Of a stretch of 54,844 bases of DNA, positions 9,600-20,603 are shown piece after piece (position 1 is the first letter of the stretch; every line of letters starts with the position of its first letter). This DNA comes from Welwitschia mirabilis (lineage: Eukaryota > Gnetophyta > Gnetopsida > Welwitschiales): positions 84,124,405-84,179,248 of the forward strand of contig JBOZIK010000001.1 in the NCBI GenBank assembly GCA_051453625.1. The letters run 5' to 3'. The position numbers and the translations under genes are program-made. The notes beneath the pieces were generated by a model, which had not been told where the DNA came from, searched no databases, and worked only from the letters and a program-made list of their open reading frames with translations.

Positions 9600-12374
9600 G
9601 GTTTAAAGCACAATTTTCTAAGTATTTGTCAAATTTGTAATAAAGGTCATAAGTTAGTTTTTCATAGATCTAAATGTGAAATTTTACATGGAAGAACAAA
9701 TGATGTTATCCTTAAAAAAATAGAATAAATAATATTTATAACATAGATAAATCATTTTTTCCATGTTATTTTTCTCATGTTGATTAATAAGAACTTTAGC
9801 GTAAACAATTAGGTCATGTTAATTACACTTAACTAAGGATAATTATTTACAAAAATATTATGAAAGCTATTTCTAAAATAAATATAGAAAAATAGGTTTT
9901 ACATGATGTGTGCCAAAAAGAAAAACAAATAAGAAATTCACATAAAAGTAAAAACCAAGTTTCTATAACTCATTCATATAGACTTAATAGGGCCCACCCA
10001 AACTCAAAGTCTAGATGCTAAATGTTATTTTATTGATGATTATTCTAGATATACATGGGTTGCATTTCTTTCAAATAAATCTAAAAATTATAAATATTGG
10101 ATTGAGATATGCAATAAGATTCAAAATGAAAAAGGGTATACCATAAAGAAAATAAGAAGTAATCATGGTGGTGAATTTGAGAACTATTTATTTAAGAAAA
10201 TATTGTATTGAGAATGAAATTGATTACCAATTTTTAGCTCCTAAAGTATGGAAACAAAATGATATAGTTGAAACAAAGAACAAAGTCCTCCAAGAAATGG
10301 CATAAACTATGTTAAATGATAAGGAGGTTCCAAAATCATTTTGGATTGAGTCTATTAGCATAGCATGTTATATTATTAACATAGTTTATCTTAGACATAA
10401 TATGGAAGACAACCTAATGTTTCATATTTTAAAGTATTTGGAAGTAAATGCTATATTCTAAAAAATAGAGAATAGTTAAGCAAATTTAAATCTAAATCCA
10501 ATGAAGCTATATTTTTAGGTTATTCAACTAGAAGTAGAACTTATCTTATCTTCAATAAGAGAAGTTTAATTGTAGAAGAACTAATAAATGTGAAAATTAA
10601 TAATGTTGGGACAAGACCTATTGGTTCAAATGATTGAAAAGACTTATATCCAAGTAGCCCCACAACTAATGTAGTATCAACTAAAAATGAAGAAGCTCCT
10701 TAAACATAAGTCACAACTGAAAAGTACAAAGAGCTAAAAGATTATCCTTTAATATCTATTATTAGAGAAATGAGCTTAAAAATAAATACAAGGAGTCCTA
10801 TGAAGAATATTTATGCCCAGATGCATTATGTTTCTCAATTAAAACCTAAGAAATTTGAAGAAACTAAATCCCATTAAGAAGTGATGATGGTTATGCAAGA
10901 TGAATTACAACAAGCTAAAGAGAAATGATAGTTGGAAACTTATAGAAAGGCCAAAATACAAAAATGTTATTAGAATAAAGTGGATATTTAAAAATAAATA
11001 TGATAAAGAAAACAATATCATTAAAAACAAAGCAATATTAGTAGCACAAAGCTATAACCAAATAGAAGGCATTCATGTAGGTGACACATTTACTCTAGTT
11101 ACAAGACTTGATAGTATTAAAATGTTTTTATCATTTGAAGCCTTTAAAAATTTCAAAGTGTATCAAATGAATGTTAAGAGTGCATTTTTAAATGGTAACT
11201 TAAATGAAGAAGTTCATGTAGAGCAACCACAAGGTTTTATTAATCCTCATAAATATGATCATGTTTATAGATTTAAAAAAGCTTTGTATAAGTTGAAGTA
11301 AGCTCCAAGATCTTAGTATGAAAAGCTAGTAACTTTTTTGAATGATAATGGTTATATTCATAAAATGCTAGATGAGACTTTATTTGTTAAGAATCTGAAA
11401 AAGACATTTACCATTATACAAATCTATGTAAATGATATCATATTTTATGCCTCTAATGAAGGATTATTAAAAAAAATTGTAACAATTATGATAACACATT
11501 TTGAAATGAGCATGATTGGTGAAGTGAAAATGTTTCTTAATTTATAGATTAATCAAATAAAAAATTGAATATTTATTTCTTAATCTAAATATGTAAAAGA
11601 TTTAATCAAACATTTCAGACTAGAGAATGTTAAACCAACTAATACTCTAATTTTAACATCTTATAAATTGAGTTTGAATGAAAATGAAAAATCAATAGAC
11701 CAGAAGCTTTATAAGAGCATGATTGAAAGTTTATTATATTTGACTGGAAGTAGACCAGATATCATGTTTAGTACTAGTATTTTTATAAGGTACTAAATTT
11801 AACCAAAAGAATCACACTGATAATTAGTAAAAAGAATTATTAAATATGTAAAAGGCATATATGATTATGATTTATGGTATCCTCTAGAGACATCTTTTTA
11901 TCTTACACATTTTAGTGATGTGGATTGAGCTAAATGTAAGGATGATAGAAAGAGCATAAGTGGTAATTATTTTCTATTAGGATCATGATTAGTAGAATGA
12001 GCAAGTAAAAAGTAAAATTCAATCTCTATTTCAACAATAAAAGCTAAGTATATTACTACAGGGAGTTATTTTGCTTATCTTCTTTGGATGAAGGAAATGT
12101 TAAAGGACTTTGGTATAAATTTTAAATAACTTCTTATTTTTTATGATAATACCAATGCTATAAATATTTATAAAAATTTTGTTTAGCACTCTAAAACTAA
12201 ACATAATAAACTAAGATATTAATTTCTAAGAAATCAAGTTGAAAAAGGAAACATTACTATGAATTTCGCTAGTACAAATCATTAACTGATAGATATTTTT
12301 ATTAGACCCCTAAATTTTAATAATTTTATTCATCTTCGAAATGAGCTAGGATTTATCTCACCATTTTCTAGCTA
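9600..12374 (+). pseudogene. SIRE-like copia pol, copy 2 (5'-truncated, decayed)
   Basis: It begins with GLKHNFLSICQICNKGHK, which matches copy 1 from 6543. Integrase pieces follow: HIDLIGP (about 9975), DDYSRYTWVAFLSNKSK (about 10035), and SNHGGEF (about 10160, where copy 1 has the catalytic Asp and this copy has Asn). The RT stretch at 10900-11301 is open for 133 codons and includes VYQMNVKSAFLNG, with the motif A Asp changed to Asn, and QPQGFINPHKYDHVY, which copy 1 has partly lost. RT motif C reads IYVNDIIFYAS (about 11422): the first Asp of the pair is Asn. RNase H/tail runs to about 12374 and retains about 50 bases near 12032-12095 that copy 1 has lost. At least 25 stops. Dead at three separate catalytic aspartates. 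Confidence 0.83.
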
Positions 12375-12710
12375 ATTACAGGGTGTTCAAGTAGATCTAT
12401 AATTTGTTCAACTAGAGTAGTTAGTCAACTGACCTAAAAGCTTAGCCGCATGGATCCTTACTATGCTATAGACCCATGTCCTCATATATTAACTAAAACT
12501 CAAATTGTTCGATTGAACCTATAGGGTTACATTGTGGAAGTACCATTTATGGACCTAATTTCTTTCTTAAAATCACCCTAATCAACCTTCTTTATAAAAG
12601 CAAGTAGAGCTCAAATCCTTTTCATCACTTTCTATCCTCCTGTCTCTTTCAGGTCTAGTAATTTTCTTAGATTTTTCTTATCTTTAAGCTCTTGTCAAGT
12701 GATAGAAATA
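12375..12710 (+). other. Post-pol spacer, copia copy 2, with TATA-like box
   Basis: Homologous to 9275-9499. TATAAAAG is at 12593-12600, followed by a pyrimidine-rich run ending 'ctctttcaggtc' (about 12642-12655) that resembles a splice acceptor. No coding capacity seen. Confidence 0.5.
12593..12600 (+). promoter_or_regulatory. TATA-like box upstream of env-like ORF, copy 2
   Basis: TATAAAAG, identical to copy 1 (9462-9469), in a spacer that is otherwise clearly diverged. It lies about 115 bases upstream of the env-like reading frame. Confidence 0.38.
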
Positions 12711-12711
12711 G

Positions 12712-13690
12712 CTAAAGGAACCCTCCAAGAGAAGGACCAAGGAGGTTATAGCAAGGAATCCTTCTTATTTCTACTAGGAAATGACTTAAGATATTTTGAA
12801 AAAGTTCTCTGAGAAGTTTGAGAAGAAGCCTATGTTTTAGGAAAGATCTATTGCTACTTCAGAGCTTAAAGAGCTTAAATATGTGATCTAGCTTCTACAA
12901 TATTAGGATATATCTTATTTTCCTGATGTTATAAATTCAATTTATCCTTTCCTTACTAGAATATTCTATTATAATGCTTCTTATAATGCTAACTCTAGAA
13001 CTCTTAAAACCCTTATTTAGGGAAAAGGATGAAAATTACTACAAACTGACTATTACTGATCTTCCAAGAGGAGACTATAAGAAGTTTTGGCCTCTTTGTG
13101 ACTCTATGAAAGATAAAGTAAAGATTACAAGGGAGCTTTATGATAAGTTCCATAACTGAAAGCATATCATTTCTACTTTTTTACTTACTCCCAAGTACCA
13201 TTTTCTTAACTTAGTTTTCACTTATAAAATTTTGCCTTCGATGGGTTATCATGATGAAGCTTATAATGATAGTACTTAGTGGGGACTAGAAACTTCATTG
13301 ATGTCTTTGCCATTATATTAAAGAATATGATTTCTTAGTTGGAGTACCATAGAACTAGGACTTTACCCTACTCTGTACTGATCGCTAATATGTGCTTTCA
13401 TTATTAAGTGAATTTTTACCTAAAGCTTAAAACCCTTTAACCCAATCATTTATTGGACATTTGATATTATCTAATATTCATATGTTTATCAAATAAAATA
13501 ATTCCTTCAAATCTCTTTATCCCAAGTAAGCCTCTCTAAAAGAGACACTTTCATACCTAAGATGGATTGACTCTTATATTAGGAATGTGAAGGAAGCTCT
13601 CATTGCAACTGGGTATGAGATTGTTGATACTTTAGAGGAAGTTGCAATTTCATCATGAAAGGCATCTAATGAAGAGAAAGAGAAATAATA
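12712..13690 (+). pseudogene. Env-like ORF of SIRE-type copia (putative plant transposon protein), decayed
   Basis: In the frame starting at 12712 the conceptual product begins with a basic Lys/Arg stretch (KEPSKRRTKE), then KKFSEKFEKKPMF, ERSIATSELKELKYVI and YPFLTRIFYYNASYNANSR (about 12940-13005), interrupted by about six TAG/TAA stops. A frameshift near 13010 passes the reading to the frame of ITDLPRGDYKKF. A later segment (13550-13680) reads as a Lys/Glu-rich tail. The charged N-terminus and the 'FY.NASYNA' segment match the large uncharacterised ORF found after pol in SIRE-type elements, variously called env-like or 'putative plant transposon protein'. I see no signal peptide or transmembrane segment that would support a true envelope. 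Identification by resemblance only. Confidence 0.55.
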
Positions 13691-14185
13691 AAAATATATT
13701 AAAGAATAATCTAAATAGATCTTTTTTTTATGCTTATGTATTTCTGTCTTTCTTGTGTGTATTTCACTTATTTATCATTAATGTTAAAAGTGAGAGAATT
13801 AGTTAGTCATATTTTATGCTTTTAGATGTATTTGTTCTTGATGAGTACTTTTTATTATAATAATCATCTTTCAATAATAGAATTACACTTGTTTTTATAC
13901 TCTATAATTCCTGTTTCAAATTTTCTTGTGCACATCTATTTCAATATAAACTAAAATTTTTGGTATATTGTATGGTTAATTAATATTTTTATGATTAAAA
14001 TGTTATTTATTATATATTTTTTGGCTTAAATTATCTTTAAATTTTGGCAAAATTTGAGGTCTTACCAAAATGTCTAACTTAGTATAAAAGGTTTAATATT
14101 TATGCAAACTTTAATAGGCATTTTGTGAGGGGGATTTTTTCCAAATCTAATCTTCTCAATTAAGAAAGTGTTTACCATTAATGTT
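13691..14185 (+). other. 3' untranslated region of the copia element
   Basis: AT-rich, no open frame of note. Contains 'attaatgttaaaagtgagagaa' (about 13779), a weak echo of the true polypurine tract context at 14178-14200. Confidence 0.5.
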
Positions 14186-14200
14186 AAAGGGGGAAAATTT
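14186..14200 (+). other. Polypurine tract of the copia element
   Basis: AAAGGGGGAAAATTT directly before the 3' LTR start (TGAATTATTATTT). Position and composition are those of the plus-strand primer for reverse transcription. Confidence 0.75.
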
Positions 14201-15369
14201 TGAATTATTATTTAAAAATTAATGTTAAACTAATATTTTTGGTATAACACAATTTATTGTATTTTGTGCAAAAGGTATTGATCATTTGCAAGTCAAAAGC
14301 TGAAGCAATGATTATCAAATTTTGATCTTGAAATCTATTAAGTTTTGTTATCCTATTGAGGGGCCAATTGAACTTTTAAGGGATAAATTGCATCTAGAAT
14401 AAACTCTTAGAAATGAACTAAATCTAGAGGGATTGATTATATATCTGATAAATTAACTAAACCTATGAACCTGAGAATAAGTACTCCTAAACTCATCATC
14501 AAGAAGTCGACTAGACATATGAGGGATCAACTAGACCTAAGCACTATGCACTTAATACTTTTGAGCTGATCATTAAGGGGTTGATTGGACATCTGAGGGA
14601 TTGACTAGATTTGAGCACTGTACACTTGACACTTCCTATTTTAATCATCAAGATATTAATCAGATGTATGAGAGGTCAACTAGATCTGAGAACTAAGCAT
14701 CAATACTTCACACTTGGTCAGCAAGGGATCCACTAGATTCTAGAGGGGTCGATCAAACTTGATGTAGAAAAATAAAAATGGTTTTTATTAGGACTAAGCA
14801 AGTAATTGAATAGATATCTAGACAACCATATGAGTAGTCCACTAGACCTTAAGGGGTCAATCAGGCATAGAGTCATAAGAAACTGGGGTAACTGAAACAT
14901 TCACTTAAGTGACCTGTTTAAGTGATGGTACTAGAAGGTATCGACTGGATGTTTGAGGGGTCAACTAATTAGGATAGAAATTTAAATTTTATATCTATTA
15001 CGTATCCATTTTATGGTTTTTTAGAAGTGCATTTTTACTTCTAATAACCATAAAAACTTTCATTATAGATAACCAAGAGTTAAATCACTATTACATCTTT
15101 TGTTGAACTATTGAATCTTGGTGATAGATCATTCTAATATTTTGGCATTATATTCATAATTAAAAATAAACCGATATCTATTGCATCTTTGCGTATGATG
15201 TAAAATATATAGCACTCTATTATTCTTAGATTGTATCATCTTCAAATGAAGTTCTTTATTATTCTCAATGAGCCAAAGATCGAGTGATACATATGCACTT
15301 GGGCATACTACCATCACTTCCATGCTTTCTTACAAAAAGGAAAGATTAAGTTTTCAAAAAAAGTCTATA
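14201..15369 (+). repeat. SIRE-like copia 3' LTR, truncated
   Basis: It aligns with 3166-4344 of the 5' LTR, including the tandem GGTCGAC-type units (about 14355-14760) and the segment 'gatgctttctt...'. It stops at about 15369, where module copy 1 begins, so the last 290 bases present in the 5' LTR (4345-4632) are missing. Divergence from the 5' LTR looks like tens of percent, implying an old insertion. Confidence 0.78.
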
Positions 15370-15466
15370 TTCTTAACATTCAATTATCATAAATCACATA
15401 CTAGGATAAGGTGTCGACCTAATTATCATAAACTAATGAGGAATCAATTTAGTAGAATGTTAAAAT

Positions 15467-15492
15467 ATAGATAGATAGATAGATAGATAGAT

Positions 15493-15535
<43 letters not shown>

Positions 15536-15539
15536 ATAT
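15467..15539. repeat. Microsatellite (ATAG)n/(AT)n next to a gap
   Basis: Six ATAG units followed by AT dinucleotides up to the gap at 15540. The equivalent position in module copy 2 is a (GA)n tract at 35824, so the microsatellite motif differs between copies at the same place. Confidence 0.9.
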
Positions 15540-17205
15540 NNNNNNNNNNNNNNNNNNNNNNNNNNNNNNNNNNNNNNNNNNNNNNNNNNNNNNNNNNNNN
15601 NNNNNNNNNNNNNNNNNGTGAATGAAATGCAAGGCAAATGAGTGTGGGATGCAATGGAATGTCAAATGCAATTAAAACATAATTCAAATATAAGTGTAAT
15701 GTCATTAACTAAATTTATCAATCTCTTATCATCTAGATTATTCTTTATAATCTATATTAATCATAAGTTAAATATCAATTAAAAATTAAATTGTAATAAA
15801 ACAAATGAGGAATAGAAGAGAAATCAAATTGAAAAATAATTTAGTTAACTTTGTTAATAATGAAATCTCTAAACATCCACTTACAAGTAAAAACTCCTAA
15901 GCATAGGATTCTTAGATCAAAACAAAGAAATCCTTCTCATAAGTTGGATGGATCCCTCTACCTATTCAATCTTCAAGTGTTATAAGATTAATCTACATTA
16001 AGGATCTAAAGTGAATATCTAACATGAATATTTATAGTTTTATGATAGTAGTTAGGATAAACAAATGATGAAAAATAAATAGATGTGATTATTGGCTATA
16101 AATTTCAAACTAATCATTGTTGTTTGTAATCCTAATTATATGATCATTTAGTTAGCTCATCTAGATGACCTATGTAGATGATAACTAATTTCTAATATTT
16201 GTTCACTATGTTTTTAAGAATCAAAATGATGTAGATTAATAACTATTAAAACATGAAATATTGCTACCAAATCTCATCATCCTCCTAATTGTGTATAGAT
16301 GATAAATTAGACAACCCTATTTTCATATCATATTTCATTCTAATATTCATCCTTTAATATAATATCATCTCCTAAGGTTATTAACCTTTAGACTTCATCT
16401 CCCTTGGCATCCTAATTAGTCATGTTAGTGCTCATAAATGTTATGATGTCATCCATGGAAATATCTTCTTAATATAATTCTTCATATCTGTTAAATTAAC
16501 TCTTATTAATGCCTCATTTTGGTAAGGTTTGGAATGAAGAACTCTTCAAAAACATCAAATAGAAATTTGTTAAGTCAAAAGTTTATGCATTTAAAATTTT
16601 TATAATAGCAATTCATAATTTCTATAAAACCCTTAAGAACTTATTAATCACACCTAAAACATGCTTATAAATACTATTAAATAGGTTAATTTTACCTCAT
16701 AACATGGTCCCCTAACTTAGAGTTTTATCAATTCCTAATAAACCACACAGATAATAAGCATAAAATAAATTAACAATATAATTAATTTAATAGATCATAA
16801 AAGGAAACTTTAAAGCTCTTACCATAAAGATCTAAGAAAATAGAGTTAACTTACTATCTAGTAAACTAGAATTATTATAAAAAGTTGTCATCCCTTTTAG
16901 TTAACAAGACCATATCACATATCATCTAGCATGCCATCTAAATGATAAAGATGGATAATGGCTTAACAAGTTGAATTGAAATAGAATTTTGAAATTTATG
17001 TTTCTTTTAGAACATAGATTTTATCCTAGTATTTCCTTTGAATACTTTTGTATAATTATCCTACCATAAGTACCACATAAAAAATGATAGAAAATAATGA
17101 TTTTATTCCCTTAGTTTCATACTCTTTGTTTTTTTAAAATGACAATGTGAAATGTAAAGAATATAAAGAACTATTCATAGAAAAATAACATAATGAATAA
17201 GAATT

Positions 17206-17231
17206 CACACACACACACACACACACACACA
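17206..17231. repeat. Microsatellite (CA)n
   Basis: CA dinucleotides ended by a 10-base gap (17232-17241). Homologous to the longer (AC)n at 37709. This is where the Athila/Tat-like chain interrupts module copy 1. Confidence 0.9.
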
Positions 17232-17241
17232 NNNNNNNNNN

Positions 17242-17664
17242 GAATTTTATGATGTATTTAGAGTACTTGGAAGACATTTTTATAAGTTTAGATGTAATTA
17301 TAATAATTATAGAGAGTCGATGGGATGATCACAAAAACATGTAATTCCTAGCATATTTGGAGGCATTTCAAGGATGTTCTGGTACTTAGTATATTAGGGA
17401 AAGATTAATGATAAAGAACCCTAATTTGCTTTAGCTAGAAAGCTTTGGAAGGGTGTCATTCCTATTGTCATTCCCAAGGACAGGATAATAGTGCTTTATT
17501 AGTACATTGTGATAGCAAAGTGGACTGAATCATGGAGTCAATAAAGCCCCTTTTCTAAGGAGGTTTCAGCCCCACAACATGAGGGATGAAAACACATCTA
17601 GAGTCAACTATGGAGTCGATTATGAATCTAAAGCTGATGAGTTATCCATTATTATGGGGCATAA
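17242..17664 (+). repeat. Athila/Tat-like LTR fragment (first of three)
   Basis: Aligns with LTR positions 18815-19215, for example 'ctaaggaggt' and 'cataatgagg'-type segments and 'acttagtatattag'. The first 18 bases of the LTR are missing (10-base gap) and the right part disappears into the gap at 17665-17764. Confidence 0.75.
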
Positions 17665-17764
17665 NNNNNNNNNNNNNNNNNNNNNNNNNNNNNNNNNNNN
17701 NNNNNNNNNNNNNNNNNNNNNNNNNNNNNNNNNNNNNNNNNNNNNNNNNNNNNNNNNNNNNNNN

Positions 17765-18796
17765 TGCCTTCCTTTTACTTTGAGTGATGTGTTCCTTTTC
17801 TTTTATCTACTATTTTTTCATATTTTTGCTTTTAGTTTTGCATAAATCCACTTACAAAATTTTGAATACTCATTGAATCTGGGATAAATTTGAGGAGTTC
17901 TTCTGAGCAGTGCTTCCTTCTACTGAATGCATTATTTTGATTTCATAAGTCTCTTTCCCCATGGTGATGTCTTTTAGGATGATTCTTCACCTTTCACCTT
18001 CTTCTTATTTTTGTTCTACTGCTTTTCAACTACTTGCTTGCTCTCATACATTTTTAGATTTTTCTTAATTTATCCAAACATCTTATGTGATCACTGTCAT
18101 CCCATGTTTGTCATCCCCTTAACAGACAGGATGATAAGCATCCTTTTACTCTATTGCACTTTGGGATGTCTTGCTCCACCTGTGAGGGGCTAAGACACCT
18201 ATTTGAGCTTCTTCTAAGATATTAAGTAAAAATTTTAAATTTAAAAGATTATTTTTGAGCTTTTATGATACATATTATGATGAGTTATTTGGATATGATT
18301 TCATGTTACATGAATAAATTTCATGAACTTTATCTAACAGGATCACAGTAGCACATTCATAGAGTTTTCCTGCAGCTGTGTTTTACATCATCTAAAGGAA
18401 AAATGCTATATTTACTGTTGTAATTTGCCCCTTGTAGAAAACATTAATGAAATTTTCATACATCATTATTTAAGATTATTACTACTTAAGTTTTACACAT
18501 CAGTTTTAACATTACTTTCTCAAATTATGCATATACATTATCATTTTATGAACTATCATTGTTACATTTTATAATTTTTATGTGTATGACATTCATTCAT
18601 TCTATGGTGATATGTTTAAGTAGGAGGCTTATAAATACATTAGTGGTTGTATTAGTTTTTAATATCTATTGTTGCATGATAAAATTGAACTCAAATTCTA
18701 TTTTTCTAGTTGTTAATTATCTTAGTCAAATTAGCTCACAATATAGTTAATTGCTCACTTTATTAGGAAATAACAAGGCTAAGTAGAGGGCTATGT
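17765..18796 (+). repeat. Athila/Tat-like internal 3' region, copy A
   Basis: Aligns over its length with 24661-25688 ('tgccttcctttyactt', 'gttttgcataaatccacttacaaaa', 'taagtaggaggc'). It lies directly upstream of an LTR in both copies, so it is the 3' untranslated part of the element. A degraded inverted repeat at about 18095-18136 corresponds to the well-kept hairpin at 24988-25031. Short open frames here are not conserved in the other copy. Confidence 0.65.
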
Positions 18797-20134
18797 TGTG
18801 ATGCTTATTTATAGGAATTTGATGGTATATTTAAAGTACTTTAGCAAGACATGTATATAGGTTTGTATGCAATTCTGATGATTATGAAGAGTTGATGGAA
18901 TGGTTATGGAAATAAGTAATTCTTGACATATTTGGAGTTATTTCAAGCATGTTCTAGTACTTAGTATGTTAGAGGAAGATCAATAATAAAGAAGGATGAT
19001 TTGCTTTATTCCCACAATAGATAGGATGACAGCACTGCATTAGCACATTATGACAATAACATAGACTAGAGCTTAAAGCTAATAAAGCCCCTTTTCTAAG
19101 GAGGTGGCATTCCCATTATTGTCCCCATAACATGATGGATGACAACACATTTGGAGCTAACTGTAGAATTAATTGTGGAGTTAGAAGCTGATGATTTATT
19201 TGTTATTATGAGGCATCGTCTCTAGTGTCATCCCCATAATAGTTAGGATGATAAATATTTTGTATAAGCAGGATTGAATTATCTTGTAATGGGATCATGC
19301 ACCCCACTTAGGCTATTAGGGTTTATTCTATAACTTCTAGGGTTACAATTTTAGAACTTTTAATGTAAAACTATAAATACCTTCTTTGTTCTCACTTTAA
19401 ATTCATCTTTTATACCTGATGTTCTTGTGGTAGAAGGTTGAAGGACAAGAGGTCCATCCCATAGCTATAGAGAGAAGTCACTTGGTGTTAGACTGAGTAT
19501 CCTCCATTAAGGAGCTGCTACTTTGTTATAAGTGGATGTAAAGTTCTATGATTAATTCAAATACTCTTTTTACTAAAATTTTATTTATATCCATTATGGT
19601 TTAAGTTGGTTATAGTCTAGAAACAATTTTTTAATTTATTTAGATTATAAGAATAACCTTTGTTAATGTTGATTCTATTAGTTTAGATTTGCATTATTAT
19701 TTCATTCCTATTCCACATTGCATTCCATATTCTATTTGGTATATCTAATAGTTCATGTTAATTATAAATAAGTAAGTACTCTTCTTAATTAATTTCAATT
19801 ATAAAGAACTAGTTCTTGTGATAGGAGAATTAGGATCCAATAGAATTCATTCCACTTTTATTTGCATTTCATCTTCATTCACTTTGCATTACATTTTGCC
19901 TTGTTATTTACTTTCAGTTATTAACAAATAAAAATCCTAAAAATACCTTTGAAAATCAATTCTCTAACTCAGAGCCTAGTGCCTTCATTAGGATTATGAC
20001 ATTTGAGTAAACTCCTATCTGTATTAGCCTATCTTTTTCTAAAAGTAATTTGATTTCCTATCTTTTTCTAAAAGTAATTTGATTTATATGTTTACCTAAA
20101 TGACTTTAAGATTACATAAATTCACACTGCAACA
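18797..20134 (+). repeat. Athila/Tat-like LTR, complete (1338 bp), central copy
   Basis: Starts TGTGATGC and ends ...CACTGCAACA, immediately followed by a primer binding site. TATA-like CTATAAATA at 19371-19379. It has internal 3' sequence on its left and primer site plus gag on its right, so it is at once the 3' LTR of the left element and the 5' LTR of the right one. Confidence 0.8.
19371..19379 (+). promoter_or_regulatory. TATA-like box of central LTR
   Basis: CTATAAATA, conserved in the minus-strand copy (1975-1983) and altered to CTATAATTA in the right-hand LTR (26288-26296). Confidence 0.5.
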
Positions 20135-20137
20135 TTT

Positions 20138-20155
20138 TGGTACCATTATGGGGGA
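20138..20155 (+). other. Primer binding site, tRNA-Asp type (Athila/Tat)
   Basis: TGGTACCATTATGGGGGA, three bases after the LTR end. Athila/Tat gypsy elements carry TGGCGCC... at this place, complementary to the 3' end of a tRNA (Asp type). The differences here are mainly C-to-T and G-to-A. This is the best lineage marker for the family. Confidence 0.7.
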
Positions 20156-20603
20156 AGTCTTCAAGGATCTAGAGGATTATCATTATCTAAATAAGTATCT
20201 TAAATTTTCTATTTAGTTTATTTATTTGAAATATTATTGTATTTTTAGCATAGCTTAGAATAGGTTTATTTTAGCAATTTTTATTTTTTATAGTTTTTAG
20301 GATCCTTGTTGTCCTCTATGTCATTCCAATAACATTGGGAATGGTAGTTCTAAATTTTTGAATTTAATTTATTTTTTGCAAATTTTCTTTGTATTTTTAG
20401 ATCAGTAATAAAAATATTATCATCTTACCTATCATCCTCATGACTATCAGGATGATAGCCTAAATTTTTTGTATTTTTAGTAATTGTTTTATTATTTTTT
20501 ACCTTTTCTTCTGTGATTTTCGTCCTCTCTATCATCTCCATAACTAGGAGGATGATAATCTCTTATTTTTTATTGTAATTTTTTATTTACTATCTAAGCC
20601 TAC
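20156..20603 (+). other. Leader with three tandem stem-loop units
   Basis: Three imperfect repeats about 105 bp apart, each with a stem-loop: cattcc/ggaatg at 20322-20343, a perfect 10-bp ctatcatcct/aggatgatag at 20429-20458, and atcatctcc/ggaggatgat at 20531-20556. Each is followed by a T-rich 'tttttgtatttttag' type spacer. It lies between primer site and gag start, where retroelement packaging and dimerisation signals are usually found. The role is inferred. Confidence 0.6.

Larger units (their letters stand above)
15370..17231. repeat. Unclassified repeat module, copy 1, left part
   Basis: It aligns with 35691-37780, from 'attcttaacattcaattatc' through the terminal (AC)n. It holds a TATA-like CTATAAATA on the minus strand (16029-16037, conserved at 36532-36540) and several gtcatc/gatgac words, including a perfect TCATCTAGATGA at 16157-16168. 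Its minus strand resembles the TATA-proximal part of the Athila/Tat-like LTRs ('catccacttayaa' followed by 'tatttatag'), so this part may be an older, diverged LTR of that group lying in reverse. No reliable coding frame. Gap at 15540-15617. Confidence 0.65.
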
